Below are positions 33,092-42,567 of a stretch of DNA of 64,000 nucleotides, one piece after another; the first letter of the stretch is position 1, and every line of letters starts with the position of its first letter. Made by a program: the position numbers and the translations under genes. The notes beneath the pieces are model-generated. The model was not told where the DNA came from, searched no databases, and worked only from the letters and a program-made list of their open reading frames with translations. The DNA comes from Salinibacterium hongtaonis (GTDB taxonomy: Bacteria > Actinomycetota > Actinomycetes > Actinomycetales > Microbacteriaceae), in contig NZ_CP026951.1 in NCBI RefSeq assembly GCF_003065485.1, positions 1,240,001-1,304,000 on the forward strand, in the 5' to 3' direction.

Positions 33092-35170
33092 ATGGACCAC
33101 AGCGGAATGTCCCACGTGTCCCACGATTCACACGAGCGCCACGAAGGCCACGACAGCCACGCCGGTCACGCCGATCCCGCAGGCCATGCCGGTCATGGTG
33201 ACCACGTAGCTCAGTTTCGTCGCCTGTTCTGGATCATGCTCGTGCTTGCGGTGCCCACCGTGCTGCTCAGCCCGATGTTCGCCATGATCGTGGGGTATTC
33301 ATTGCCCGACGTTGCCGGCATCACCTGGGTGTCGCCCGTTCTGGGCACGGTGATTTATTTCTGGGGTGGACGCCCGTTCCTCACCGGCGCCACGGCCGAA
33401 CTCAGCGCCCGCAAGCCCGGGATGATGTTGCTGATTGGCCTTGCCATCACGGTCGCGTTTCTGTCGTCATTGGGTGCGACCCTTGGCCTTCTCGATCACC
33501 AGCTCGACTTTTGGTGGGAGCTGGCACTGCTGGTCGTGATCATGCTTCTCGGTCACTGGATCGAAATGCGCTCGCTCGCCCAGACCTCGTCGGCCTTGGA
33601 CTCGCTCGCGGCGCTGATTCCCGACGAGGCCGAGCGTGTCGATGGCGACCAGACCGTGCGGGTCTCCCCAGCCGACTTGCTGGTCGGCGACGTCGTTCTT
33701 GTGCGTCCCGGCAGGCGGATTCCCGCCGATGGCACGGTCATCGAGGGAGCCGCCGATATCGACGAATCGATGGTGACAGGAGAGTCTCGGGCCGTGCCTC
33801 GAGGGGTCGGCGATGGCGTTGTCGCCGGCACCGTGGCCACCGATAGCTCAGTGCGCATCCGCGTAACCGCAGTCGGCGACGACACGACTCTTGCGGGCAT
33901 CCGGAGGATGGTTGAGGATGCCCAGAATTCGTCGTCGAAGGCACAGCGGTTGGCCGATAAGGCTGCGGGGTGGCTCTTTTGGTTCGCGTTGGGCGCTGCA
34001 GCAATAACCGCGGTCGTCTGGTCGATGCTCGGGTTGCCTGACGAAGCAGTGATTCGAACAGTGACCGTGCTCGTGATTGCGTGCCCGCACGCGCTCGGGC
34101 TCGCTATTCCTCTGGTCGTGTCTATCGCCACAGAGAGAGCAGCGCGCGCGGGTGTTCTGATCAAGGACCGCCTCGCACTGGAGAGCATGCGAACCGTTAC
34201 CGCTGTGCTCTTCGATAAGACGGGAACCCTCACTAAGGGTGAACCCGTCGTGTTTGCCGTCGCTGCAACGGAGGGCCACACCGACAGCGAGGTGCTGGCG
34301 CTTGCGGCCGCCGCCGAGAGCGATAGCGAGCATCCGTTGGCCCGCGCTATCGTCTCGGCCGCTCGTGAGCGCCGTATTGCGGTGCCCGTCGCCTCGGGGT
34401 TCAGTTCAACCCCGGCCGAGGGAGTTATGGCCGCGGTGGGCGACCGGCAGATCAGCGTGGGAGGCCCGTATCTGCTCGAACGCAGCGGAGCGGAGCCGCT
34501 CGCCGATAGCGCTGCATGGCGCGCACAGGGAGCCACGATTCTTCACGTGCTGGTGGACGGGGAGGCCGTTGGTGCGCTGGACCTGGTCGACCAGATCCGC
34601 GAGGAATCGCGCGACGCCGTTGACGAGCTTCATGCCAGAGGCATCGAGGTGATCATGATCACGGGCGATGCCCAGAACGTGGCCGACAGCGTGGCACACG
34701 AGCTCGGTATTGATCTCGTGCTCGCGGGCGTTCGCCCGCAAGATAAGGCCGCCAAGGTGGCCGAGCTGCAGGCGGAGGGGCGCACGGTCGCGATGGTGGG
34801 CGACGGGGTCAACGATGCTCCGGCTCTGGCGCAGGCGGATGTCGGCATTGCCATCGGCGCCGGCACCGATGTGGCAATCTCCTCGGCGGGGGTGATCCTG
34901 GCGAGCAGCGACCCGCGCGCGGTCGTCTCGGTCGTGCTGCTCTCCCACGCCACCTATCGCAAGATGAAGCAGAATCTCTGGTGGGCCGCAGGTTACAACC
35001 TCGTTGCGGTGCCGCTGGCGGCGGGCGTTCTTGCCCCTGTCGGCTTTGTGTTGCCGATGGCGGTGGGAGCCATTCTCATGTCGCTCTCCACCATCGTTGT
35101 CGCCCTCAACGCCCAACTGCTCCGGCGCCTCGACCTAACACCAGGAGCCCGTGGCTCACGTTCCGCATGA
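33092..35170 (+). CDS. copper-translocating P-type ATPase, CopB type
   Basis: 692 residues. The N-terminus is His-rich (MDHSGMSHVSHDSHERH and further GH repeats), a cytosolic copper-binding tail lacking the usual CxxC domain. The TM metal site is CPH (Cys331), placing it in the P1B-3 (CopB) group. TGES, DKTGTLT (Asp375) and GDGVNDAP (about 570-577) mark actuator, phosphorylation and hinge sites. It exports copper or silver. It is followed by an M28 peptidase gene. Confidence 0.93.
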   Translation: MDHSGMSHVSHDSHERHEGHDSHAGHADPAGHAGHGDHVAQFRRLFWIMLVLAVPTVLLSPMFAMIVGYSLPDVAGITWVSPVLGTVIYFWGGRPFLTGATAELSARKPGMMLLIGLAITVAFLSSLGATLGLLDHQLDFWWELALLVVIMLLGHWIEMRSLAQTSSALDSLAALIPDEAERVDGDQTVRVSPADLLVGDVVLVRPGRRIPADGTVIEGAADIDESMVTGESRAVPRGVGDGVVAGTVATDSSVRIRVTAVGDDTTLAGIRRMVEDAQNSSSKAQRLADKAAGWLFWFALGAAAITAVVWSMLGLPDEAVIRTVTVLVIACPHALGLAIPLVVSIATERAARAGVLIKDRLALESMRTVTAVLFDKTGTLTKGEPVVFAVAATEGHTDSEVLALAAAAESDSEHPLARAIVSAARERRIAVPVASGFSSTPAEGVMAAVGDRQISVGGPYLLERSGAEPLADSAAWRAQGATILHVLVDGEAVGALDLVDQIREESRDAVDELHARGIEVIMITGDAQNVADSVAHELGIDLVLAGVRPQDKAAKVAELQAEGRTVAMVGDGVNDAPALAQADVGIAIGAGTDVAISSAGVILASSDPRAVVSVVLLSHATYRKMKQNLWWAAGYNLVAVPLAAGVLAPVGFVLPMAVGAILMSLSTIVVALNAQLLRRLDLTPGARGSRSA

Positions 35171-35274
35171 GAGTGTTCTCACGCTCGACCACCGAGCGAT
35201 GCCCGTCGATTACCGTCTGAGCCACGGTCGCCGTCCTCGCGGTGACCCTTCAGAAAGCTTCGAAAGGGGTTCAG

Positions 35275-36843
35275 ATGGGCGTGTCACGATCGTTGCGGAG
35301 AGTCGCCATCATCACCGGTGCAGGCCTTGTCGCCAGCATCGGGTTGACGGCAACGGCGTTGCCAGCATGGGCAGGAGGTTCCCACGGGCCGGGAGGGGGC
35401 AATCACGGCCGCTCCATCTCGTTGGCCAAGCAGGTGACTGCCAAGAACATCCTGGGTCATCTGAACGCATTCCAGAAGATCGCTGACGCGAACGGGGGCA
35501 ACCGCCAGTCGGGCGCGCCCGGGCACGTTGCCTCAGCAGAGTACGTGGAATTCCAACTGCGAAAGGCCGGATACAAGCCTGTTCGCCAGGAGTTCAGCTA
35601 CGAGCAATTCGTAGAGGGAGCGTCAACGTTTGCTCAGGTGACTCCGAACGCCGTTTCGTATGTAGATCAGACCGACTATGACGTCATGGACTATTCGGGT
35701 GCCGGCACGGTGACGGGCGAGATCGTTGCCGTCGACGTGAACCTTGCGGGTGACCGCGTGAACACGAGCGGATGCGAGGCAGAGGACTTCGCGGGCTTCG
35801 CGGCTGGCTCGATCGCCCTCGTTCAGCGCGGCACGTGCACGTTCGGTGAGAAGGTGGCCAACGCCACGGCAGCAGGGGCTGCGGCCGTGATCGTGTTCAA
35901 CCAGGGCAATGGCGAAGACCGCTCAGGGCTCTTGTTCGGAACCCTCTCGGCCCCCCAGGCCTCGATACCGGCTCTCGGTGCACCGTTCGCGGTGGGTGAG
36001 TCGCTCGCGGCGGTTCCCGGAACAACCGTGAGCATCGCGGTAGAAGCGTCGGTCACGACGGTGAACACGTTCAATGTGATCGCCGATACCAAGAAGGGCA
36101 ACCCCGACGCGACAGTCGTGGTGGGTGCGCACCTAGACGGTGTCGCCGAAGGCCCCGGGATCAACGACAACGCGAGCGGAAGCGGCGCGATTCTCGAAAC
36201 GGCAATTCAGCTGGCGAAATCCAAGGCGACGCCTCAGAACCGGGTTCGTTTCGCCTTCTGGAGCGGAGAAGAAGACGGGCTGCTCGGGTCGACGCACTAC
36301 GTTTCGCAACTGACGGAGGCCGAGATCGCTCAGCACGCGGCCAACCTCAACTTCGACATGGTCGGCTCGCCCAACTTTGTTCGCTTCGTCTATGACGGCG
36401 ATGGATCGGAGTTCGGCAGCGTTGGGCCGGAGGGTTCGGCCCAGATCGAGGCGCTTTTCAGCGAGTTCTTCGCGGGACAGGGGCTGGCCTCTGAGCCGAC
36501 CGAGTTCGATGGGCGCTCCGACTACGCTGCGTTCATCGATGCGGGCATCGCGGCTGGTGGCCTCTTTACGGGAGCCGACGGGGTCAAGACCGAGGATCAG
36601 GCGGCAGTCTACGGTGGCACCGCTGGTGAGACCTACGACCAGTGCTACCACTCGGCCTGCGACACGATCGCCAACATCAATGTCACGGTGCTCGACCAGA
36701 TGGCGGATGCGATCGCCTATGCAACGCAGACCTACGCCGACCTTAAGAAGGGCCACAAGCCTGGCAAGCCGGGCAAGCCTGGCAAGGGTGGACACGGAGG
36801 CTGGGGTCACCATGACCACCATGGCCCGCGTCTGGGAAGGTAA
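35275..36843 (+). CDS. secreted M28 family aminopeptidase with PA domain
   Basis: About 522 residues. A Sec signal peptide (ITGAGLVASIGLTATALPAWA) and a PA insert (RGTCTFGEKVANATAAGA) precede the zinc peptidase core: His286 in VVVGAHLDGVAEGPGINDN, EE in FWSGEEDGLLGS, and the later DGRSDYAAF and CYHSACD motifs. The C-tail is basic with PGK repeats and a His cluster (HHDHHG). Secreted aminopeptidase for nutrient scavenging. ATG at 35275 has AAAGGGG ahead. Confidence 0.92.
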   Translation: MGVSRSLRRVAIITGAGLVASIGLTATALPAWAGGSHGPGGGNHGRSISLAKQVTAKNILGHLNAFQKIADANGGNRQSGAPGHVASAEYVEFQLRKAGYKPVRQEFSYEQFVEGASTFAQVTPNAVSYVDQTDYDVMDYSGAGTVTGEIVAVDVNLAGDRVNTSGCEAEDFAGFAAGSIALVQRGTCTFGEKVANATAAGAAAVIVFNQGNGEDRSGLLFGTLSAPQASIPALGAPFAVGESLAAVPGTTVSIAVEASVTTVNTFNVIADTKKGNPDATVVVGAHLDGVAEGPGINDNASGSGAILETAIQLAKSKATPQNRVRFAFWSGEEDGLLGSTHYVSQLTEAEIAQHAANLNFDMVGSPNFVRFVYDGDGSEFGSVGPEGSAQIEALFSEFFAGQGLASEPTEFDGRSDYAAFIDAGIAAGGLFTGADGVKTEDQAAVYGGTAGETYDQCYHSACDTIANINVTVLDQMADAIAYATQTYADLKKGHKPGKPGKPGKGGHGGWGHHDHHGPRLGR

Positions 36844-36863
36844 ACGCACGAGCTAGCAACGGG

Positions 36864-36894
36864 AACGGGCCTCGGAGACATCCGGGGCCCGTTT
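36864..36894 (+). terminator. terminator after the M28 peptidase gene
   Basis: AACGGGCC/GGCCCGTT 8-bp stem with a 15-nt loop followed by TTTC. It lies 20 bp after the stop and also separates the convergent DUF1653 gene. Confidence 0.75.
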
Positions 36895-36909
36895 CTGCGT
36901 CGTGCGGCG

Positions 36910-37140
36910 TTAGTCGTTCACCGGCGCGAAGCGAGGCACCTCAACGCCGTCAACCACCGTCGTCTGCAAGAACATGTCACGGGGGCGCACCCACAGATCG
37001 CCCGTCGCGGAACGGTAGACAACGAGCTCTTCTTCTGTCTCGCTGTGGCGCGCGACGCCGATGACCTCATAGGCGCCGCCCTTGAAGTGTCGGTAACGAC
37101 CGGAGGCCGGCGTGGTGGAGTGGGGGTTCTGGGATGTCAT
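36910..37140 (-). CDS. DUF1653 domain protein
   Basis: 76 residues. The DUF1653 fold is clear: GRYRHFKGGAYEVIGVARHS, LVVYRS, LWVRPRDMF. Function is unknown; the domain is a compact beta structure seen in many bacteria, sometimes fused to other domains. The last gene of a short minus-strand run (thioesterase-like, 119-aa zinc-motif protein, DUF1653), overlapping its neighbour by 4 nt. Confidence 0.9.
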   Translation of the reverse strand: MTSQNPHSTTPASGRYRHFKGGAYEVIGVARHSETEEELVVYRSATGDLWVRPRDMFLQTTVVDGVEVPRFAPVND

Positions 37141-37496
37141 GCGTCGACGATGCCCACAAAACGGGTGCCGATGCCGTCGATCTCAGCTCGGTAGAGCCCG
37201 TCCGCTGCCGGGGGCAGATCGAGCGGGGAATGATCGCTGCAGGTGATGTAAGTGAACTCCGGCCACCACTTCTTGGGCCGTACCGCCTCGGTATAACCGC
37301 ACACCGTGCAGGTCAGCTGCACCCACACCGGTCGTGCGCCAGCCTTGCGATTCGCGCGTGACTGAGCGAGCCAGGCTGGCGGGTTCTGATCGAGTTCGTC
37401 GAATTCCGCCTCGGTCATCCGGTTGGGCAGCCCGTGCTTGCGGGCCATTTCGAGGGAAATATCGAGCCGCTGGGCGGCGTCGTGTCTGCTGATCAT
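37137..37496 (-). CDS. conserved actinobacterial protein with Cys-pair, DUF5997-like N-terminus
   Basis: 119 residues. The N-terminal part (LDISLEMARKHGLPNRMTEAEFDELDQNPPAWL) resembles the recurring unit of the DUF5997 protein at 39240. The C-terminal part has a CTVCGYTE knuckle, a later CSDHSPL, and an aromatic region (KKWWPEFTYITC), which suggest a metal site. ATG at 37496 is preferred over an earlier in-frame Met, whose extension overlaps the upstream gene. Confidence 0.72.
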   Translation of the reverse strand: MISRHDAAQRLDISLEMARKHGLPNRMTEAEFDELDQNPPAWLAQSRANRKAGARPVWVQLTCTVCGYTEAVRPKKWWPEFTYITCSDHSPLDLPPAADGLYRAEIDGIGTRFVGIVDA

Positions 37497-37533
37497 CGCT
37501 GCCAACGATAACGGACTCAGATCACACCGGCTT

Positions 37534-37992
37534 TCAGGCGGCGGTGTTCTCTCGCTTGCGGCGCACATAAAGCTGCTTTCGCACGACCGCGACGACGTCG
37601 CCGTCGGAGTTCACGACCTCCCCGGTGAGCCAGCGCAGAACCCGCCCGCCGTCAGCGGCTTCTGCGCGCAACTCGTCGACCAGCTCGGGGGTGATGTGAA
37701 AGTCGGCGAAGACATCGCCGCGCCCGGGCTTCACGAACTCGATCTCGGCCGCCTTATCCCACACGACATGATCCTTGCCCAGATGGTGAAGCAACATGAG
37801 CATGAAGAACGGGTCAGTCATGGCATAGATCGAGCCGCCAAAATGGCTGCCAACCGCGTTGCGATTGAGCTTGTTCATGCGAAGTCGAGCCTTCACATGC
37901 GTGTAGTCATCGCTGAACTCCAGAATCGTGATGCCAGCCCCCACGAGGGGCGGCCAGACATTGAGCATCCTGCGAAACGTGCGAGCGCGCAT
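37534..37992 (-). CDS. DUF4442/hotdog-fold thioesterase-like protein
   Basis: 152 residues with the hotdog signature NAVGSHFGGSIYAMTDPFFMLML and a C-terminal WLTGEVVNSDGDVVAVVRKQLYV. This fits DUF4442 acyl-CoA thioesterase-like proteins. It lies 37 bp upstream of the next gene on the same strand. Confidence 0.85.
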   Translation of the reverse strand: MRARTFRRMLNVWPPLVGAGITILEFSDDYTHVKARLRMNKLNRNAVGSHFGGSIYAMTDPFFMLMLLHHLGKDHVVWDKAAEIEFVKPGRGDVFADFHITPELVDELRAEAADGGRVLRWLTGEVVNSDGDVVAVVRKQLYVRRKRENTAA

Positions 37993-38049
37993 TCGTACCT
38001 CCGCGCCGAGTCTGACAGGGCGGCTGCACCGAGGTGAAACAATTGGCGA

Positions 38050-38925
38050 ATGCCCACTACGCCTCCCCCTCTCGGCCTCATGCTCGATGTTGATGGCCCC
38101 ATCGCCAGCCCAGAAACGCGCACCATTGCGATTCCCGAGATCACCGCCGATCTGGTCTCTTTGGCGGCGGCTGGCATCCCGATTGCTTTCATTACGGGCA
38201 GGTCAGAGCACTTCATCACAAACGAGGTTGTCGCGCCGCTCGTCGCTGGCGGACTCCCGAAGGGGGTGCGGATGTTCGGCGTCTGCGAGAAGGGAGCGGT
38301 GTGGTTCACGATCGATGACCAGGGCCGTGGAGACGTGAGCGTGGATACCACTGTTGGCCTGCCTGCCCCGGTTGTGGCCGCACTCAAAGAGCTGGTCGAA
38401 AGAGACTTCTCCGACGCAATGTTCTTTGACGAGACCAAACTCGCGATGGTCTCGGTCGAGCAGCGAACGGATGTCGCATCAGCTTTCTACGCGCAGCGTC
38501 AGTCAGAGTTCGAGGCTGCAGCCTTTGAGGTGATGGCCGCGCACGGTGTGGGAGTTCGCCACGGGGAACGAGAGTCTGCCGACTCCACGGGAGCCGTGCC
38601 GTTTCGCATCGACACCACCATCATCTCCACGGATATCGAATCCGTCAGGCTCGACAAAAATCACGCGGCGGAGCGCGCGCTCAACTTCTTCGCCGAATCG
38701 GGGCCGCTCCCCCGACTCTGGCGCTCAGTGGGCGACTCTCGGGGCGACTATCTGATGGCTGACCACCTTCACGAGGCTGGTTTCGATGCGGCCCACGTCG
38801 ACGTGAGGCCCAGCGATGGCGTGCTCGAGCGCCCCTACCCCGTCATCGAGATCGACGACGTGATCCACGACGAGGCTGGCGCTCGATTCCTGGCGTATTG
38901 GGTTGACAAGCTCGGCATCCGATAG
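38050..38925 (+). CDS. HAD superfamily hydrolase
   Basis: 291 residues. HAD motif I MLDVDGPI (Asp13, Asp15), motif II ITGR, a type C2-like cap in the middle, motif III with Lys in RLDKNHAAERAL, and motif IV GDSRGDYLMADHL. Substrate unknown; it resembles sugar-phosphatase-type members. Divergent from the thioesterase gene. Confidence 0.85.
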   Translation: MPTTPPPLGLMLDVDGPIASPETRTIAIPEITADLVSLAAAGIPIAFITGRSEHFITNEVVAPLVAGGLPKGVRMFGVCEKGAVWFTIDDQGRGDVSVDTTVGLPAPVVAALKELVERDFSDAMFFDETKLAMVSVEQRTDVASAFYAQRQSEFEAAAFEVMAAHGVGVRHGERESADSTGAVPFRIDTTIISTDIESVRLDKNHAAERALNFFAESGPLPRLWRSVGDSRGDYLMADHLHEAGFDAAHVDVRPSDGVLERPYPVIEIDDVIHDEAGARFLAYWVDKLGIR

Positions 38926-39036
38926 GCCTGCCTCCGATAACAAAATGCGGCGAGTTCCGCGATCAGAAGTCCGGAGGCGCGCGGAACCGCGTACGCTCGG
39001 GAGGACGAGCATCCCGCTCCCAAGGAGGCATCAGTC

Positions 39037-39150
39037 ATGGCAGACAAGTCCATTAAAAAGTCCAGCAGCAAGACCGCGGCATCTAAGTCGCTCAAGGAAA
39101 AGCGCGCCGACAAGAAGGACAAGGCCGAGAGCAAGCGCCGATCCGAGTAG
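39037..39150 (+). CDS. small basic protein (37 aa)
   Basis: A 37-residue Lys/Ser/Ala-rich protein (MADKSIKKSSSKTAASK...) with an excellent AAGGAGG ribosome binding site 9 nt before the ATG. It ends SKRRSE. A strong terminator follows immediately, which supports a real transcribed gene. Similar tiny basic proteins are widespread in Microbacteriaceae; function unknown, nucleic-acid contact is possible. Confidence 0.72.
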   Translation: MADKSIKKSSSKTAASKSLKEKRADKKDKAESKRRSE

Positions 39151-39169
39151 GCAACCGCGAGAGAGCAGA

Positions 39170-39203
39170 AGAGCCGGACCCCGAGGGGTCCGGCTCTTTG
39201 TCT
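39170..39203 (+). terminator. strong terminator after the small basic protein gene
   Basis: A perfect 13-bp stem AGAGCCGGACCCC/GGGGTCCGGCTCT with a 2-nt loop, then TTGTCTT. Confidence 0.9.
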
Positions 39204-39239
39204 TAGCTACGGCGCGTCGTGGGCGCCCGTCTCGTGCTG

Positions 39240-39611
39240 TTACTTGCGCTTCTGCGCGGCCTTCTCGCGGAGGCGTATCTTCTCGTCGCGAACCTGGGCC
39301 TGCGTTGCGCGCTCCTCGACAAGCCACTCCGGCGGTGACTGAAGGAGGGCGGTGATCTCCTCGGTCGTGAGAGCTTCGGTTATTCCGCCGCGGGCTAGAC
39401 CCGCGTTGGAGATTCCGAGCTTGCCCGCGACGACGGACCGCGGGTGCGGGCCGTTCTTGCGAAGTTCGACGAGCCACTCGGGCGGCGTCTCCAGCATCTC
39501 GTTGAGCTGGGTGCGCGTGAGGGGGGTTTCTTGGAACTCCGCGGGGGTCGCTGGCAGGTACACGCCGAGCTTTTGGGCGGCTGTCGCTGGTTTCATGGTC
39601 TGCTCGGTCAT
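39240..39611 (-). CDS. DUF5997 family protein
   Basis: 123 residues. Two similar units are visible: LGVYLPATPAEFQETPLTRT followed by PPEWLVELRKNGPHPR, and a second with ITALLQSPPEWLVEERA. It is a conserved actinobacterial protein of unknown function. It is divergent from an orphan LysR-sensor-domain protein, a pairing often seen in this group. Confidence 0.85.
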   Translation of the reverse strand: MTEQTMKPATAAQKLGVYLPATPAEFQETPLTRTQLNEMLETPPEWLVELRKNGPHPRSVVAGKLGISNAGLARGGITEALTTEEITALLQSPPEWLVEERATQAQVRDEKIRLREKAAQKRK

Positions 39612-39633
39612 CTATCCAGCGTAGCCTGAGGGT

Positions 39634-40308
39634 ATGCCTTCTGATGTCGCTCCGTTTCGCATCGCAATTGTTGCCGGTGTGAGTGTTGGGCGTTGGACCA
39701 AAGCGTGGAAGGAACGCAGGCCGGAGACTCCGCTCGAGGTAATCCCGATCCCGGAGTCGGAGCAGCGTTCCGTGCTCACGGAGGGCATCGCCGATGTGAG
39801 TTTTGTGCGACTCCCTATCGACCGCGACGACTTGAGCGTGATCCGTCTCTATAGCGAAGTCCCCGTTGTCGTTGTTCCCAAGGAACATCCCATCGCTCTC
39901 TTCGATTCGGTCACGGAGGCCGACCTCGCTGGCGAAATTCTGCGCACAGAAGACCCGGCAGATGCCGTGGAGGTTGTCGCCGCCGGGGTTGGAGTGCTTC
40001 GCGTGCCCCACTCGGTTGCGCGGCAGTATGCCCGCAAAGATGTGGAGGCGATCACCGTGAGCGATGCGCCCGAGACTGAGATCGCCATTGCCTGGCCCAC
40101 GGAGTCAACGTCGCCCGACGTCGAATATTTTGTGGGCATCGTGCGGGGGCGCAAGGCAAGCAGCTCGCGAGGCGAGGCTCCGACAGCGCCGCCGCCACCG
40201 ACGAAGCAGACCACGGCCAAACGACCCCCTCAGCGCGGAGCAAAAAAGCCCCAGGGCGGCGGGCCTGCCGCAGCGGGCCGCAAGCGCGGAGCACGCGGGA
40301 GCCGTTGA
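39634..40308 (+). CDS. LysR substrate-binding-domain protein without DNA-binding domain
   Basis: 224 residues. The LysR effector-binding fold begins directly (FRIAIVAGVSVGRWTKAW; ADVSFVRLPIDRDDLSVI; VPVVVVPKEHPI) and no helix-turn-helix precedes it; the tail is basic and Pro/Gly-rich (KPQGGGPAAAGRKRGARGSR). It may bind a small molecule and contact nucleic acid through the tail (inference). Adjacent to DUF5997, divergent by 22 bp, and followed one base later by a phosphatase-fold gene. Confidence 0.85.
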   Translation: MPSDVAPFRIAIVAGVSVGRWTKAWKERRPETPLEVIPIPESEQRSVLTEGIADVSFVRLPIDRDDLSVIRLYSEVPVVVVPKEHPIALFDSVTEADLAGEILRTEDPADAVEVVAAGVGVLRVPHSVARQYARKDVEAITVSDAPETEIAIAWPTESTSPDVEYFVGIVRGRKASSSRGEAPTAPPPPTKQTTAKRPPQRGAKKPQGGGPAAAGRKRGARGSR

Positions 40309-40309
40309 C

Positions 40310-41152
40310 ATGGTTATGCTCACGCGGCGGGTCGGTGGCGACAGGCCACTGATTGGCCCCGTGGGCGCTCCCTATTTGCACGTGATGAGTTACAACGTGC
40401 GCAGAATCATCACGATGTCTCGGCATGGAAGCCCGGACTTTTGGCCGGTGCGACGCGACCTCGTCGAACGCATGCTGCATGCGGAGCGTCCGACAATTCT
40501 CGGAACCCAGGAGGCCATGGCGAGCCAGGCTCGGGCGATCGCAGGGATGATGGGCCCGGATTTTCGCATAGTCGGGCATGGACGAGCCGCAGACGGAAAA
40601 GGCGAGGGATGCCCGATCTATTTTGATGCCACGAGGCTCACCTTGATCGATTGGTCCCAGCGCACGCTCTCCCCCACCCCACATGCTGCCGGATCACGAG
40701 GGTGGGGCAACCTCGTGCCCCGCGTCGTCGTCACCGCCGAGTTCGACGACATGATGACGGGCAAACGTTTTGTCGTGTTCAATACCCATTTCGACCACAC
40801 CTCCAAGCGCTCGCGGGTCGCCTCGGCAGAGTATGTGGCGAGCCTCGTCTCGAAGTGCAAGCATCCCGTCATTCTCATGGGGGATTTCAATACCGTGCCC
40901 GGCAAGCCGCCGTATCGCATCCTGGTGAACGCAGGGCTCCGCGATTCTCTCCTGGTCGCTGACAAACGGCTGGGCGGTGCAGGCCCCACGTTCTCCGACT
41001 ACAAGCTGCCGAGCCCGCGCGGGCGACGCATCGATTGGCTGATGGTCTCTGACCGCATCGACGTGAAGGTGGGCGCCATCAATACTGCGCGGTTCGAGGG
41101 GCGCGCGGCCTCCGACCACGAGCCGGTGCAGGCCGTTATTGATGTGCTCTAG
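40310..41152 (+). CDS. endonuclease/exonuclease/phosphatase family protein
   Basis: About 280 residues. The DNase I-like fold is clear: SYNVRRI, the catalytic ILGTQEAM, the NTHFDH and MGDFNT motifs, and RIDWLMVSD with SDHEPV at the end. Cytoplasmic, no signal peptide. ATG at 40310 is 1 nt after the stop of the preceding gene, so the two are probably coupled. Confidence 0.88.
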   Translation: MVMLTRRVGGDRPLIGPVGAPYLHVMSYNVRRIITMSRHGSPDFWPVRRDLVERMLHAERPTILGTQEAMASQARAIAGMMGPDFRIVGHGRAADGKGEGCPIYFDATRLTLIDWSQRTLSPTPHAAGSRGWGNLVPRVVVTAEFDDMMTGKRFVVFNTHFDHTSKRSRVASAEYVASLVSKCKHPVILMGDFNTVPGKPPYRILVNAGLRDSLLVADKRLGGAGPTFSDYKLPSPRGRRIDWLMVSDRIDVKVGAINTARFEGRAASDHEPVQAVIDVL

Positions 41153-41189
41153 CTAGCCACAACCGAGGCGCGCTAGTCACAACGGATGA

Positions 41190-42503
41190 TCAGGATGCGG
41201 TGGCGGCTGCAGCCGCCTTCGCCGCTGCGGGGAGAGCATCAAGAATGCGCGAGACGGCGGTGTCGTCGTGGGCTGCGGTGACGAACCAGGCCTCGAAGAC
41301 CGACGGAGGCAGCGAGACCCCCGAGTCGAGCATCGAATGGAAGAACGGTCCATAGCGGAACGCGTCCTGGTGCTTGACCTGCTCGTAGGTGCGGGGAGCT
41401 CCCTCGCGGAACGCGAACGAGAACAGGTTGCCGGCCCTCTGCACGGAGTGAGCCACGCCGTGGTGGGACAGCGCCTCCGAGGTTGCCGACGCGATGATGG
41501 CGGCGGTGCGGTCGAGGTGCTGATAAACCGCAGCGTCAGCAGCCGTGAGCGTGGCGATGCCCGCGGCAACCGCCAACGGGTTGCCGCTGAGCGTTCCTGC
41601 CTGGTAAACCGGCCCGACGGGCGCGAGAAAGTCCATGATCTTCGCGGATCCGGCGATCGCTGCGATGGGCATGCCGCCGCCAATAACCTTGCCGAAGGTG
41701 AAGAGATCTGGCGTGTACGCGGGCGACCCGTCGCGGCCATCGAGACCCCACCATCCCGCTTCGCTGACCCGGAAGCCCGTGAGCACCTCGTCGAGAATAA
41801 CGAGGGCACCGTGGGCATGGGCCAGGTCGATGAGCGCGGCGTTGAAGCCCGCGTCGGGGGCAACGACCCCCATGTTCGCCGCGGCCGCCTCGGTGATAAC
41901 GGCCGCAATGCGGTCGCCGTGCTCGGAGAAGACGATGCGCAGCGCGTCGAGGTCGTTGTAGGGAACCACGAGCGTTTGGGCTGCGACAGCCGCTGGCACG
42001 CCGGCCGAGCCGGGGAGAGAAAGGGTCGCGATGCCAGAGCCCGCCTCGGCAAGCAATCCGTCGGAATGCCCGTGATAGTGGCCGGCGAACTTGACGAGCA
42101 GATCGCGCCCGGTGAACCCCCGGGCAAGGCGAATGGCCGTCATCGTGGCTTCGGTGCCCGTGGAGACGAGGCGAACCTTCTCCACTGCGGGGCTGAGGCG
42201 GTCGATGACACGCTGAGCCAGCTCGGTCTCCCCCGGAGTCGACGCGCCGAACGACAGCCCGCGTTCGGCCGCCTGCTTAACGGCCTCGACGGTCTGCGGA
42301 TGCGCATGCCCCAGCAGAGCGGGGCCCCACGACGCGACGAGGTCCACATAGTCGCGACCCTCGACATCCGTCACATATGCGCCTCGTGCGGAGACGAGAA
42401 AGCGCGGAGTGCCACCGACGGAGCCGAAGGCGCGAACGGGTGAGTTCACGCCGCCGGGGATAAGAGCCTTGGCCGAGCTGAACGATTCGAGGTTCGTAGA
42501 CAT
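41190..42503 (-). CDS. hemL: glutamate-1-semialdehyde 2,1-aminomutase
   Basis: 437 residues, a PLP enzyme converting glutamate-1-semialdehyde to 5-aminolevulinate. Family marks: [36 protein letters not shown], and the Schiff-base Lys in [16 protein letters not shown]. An Ala-rich tail ends the protein. Last gene of the heme operon, 65 bp after hemB. Confidence 0.96.
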   Translation of the reverse strand: MSTNLESFSSAKALIPGGVNSPVRAFGSVGGTPRFLVSARGAYVTDVEGRDYVDLVASWGPALLGHAHPQTVEAVKQAAERGLSFGASTPGETELAQRVIDRLSPAVEKVRLVSTGTEATMTAIRLARGFTGRDLLVKFAGHYHGHSDGLLAEAGSGIATLSLPGSAGVPAAVAAQTLVVPYNDLDALRIVFSEHGDRIAAVITEAAAANMGVVAPDAGFNAALIDLAHAHGALVILDEVLTGFRVSEAGWWGLDGRDGSPAYTPDLFTFGKVIGGGMPIAAIAGSAKIMDFLAPVGPVYQAGTLSGNPLAVAAGIATLTAADAAVYQHLDRTAAIIASATSEALSHHGVAHSVQRAGNLFSFAFREGAPRTYEQVKHQDAFRYGPFFHSMLDSGVSLPPSVFEAWFVTAAHDDTAVSRILDALPAAAKAAAAATAS

Positions 42504-42567
42504 TGAGGTCTCTCCGTTGATGGCGATTGCGTGATTCAGACGGGTAACGGCGGTGGAGGCCAGAGCG

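Noticed and set aside
41268-42443. 391-codon open frame on the plus strand
   Set aside because: Antisense to hemL, which has full family motifs.
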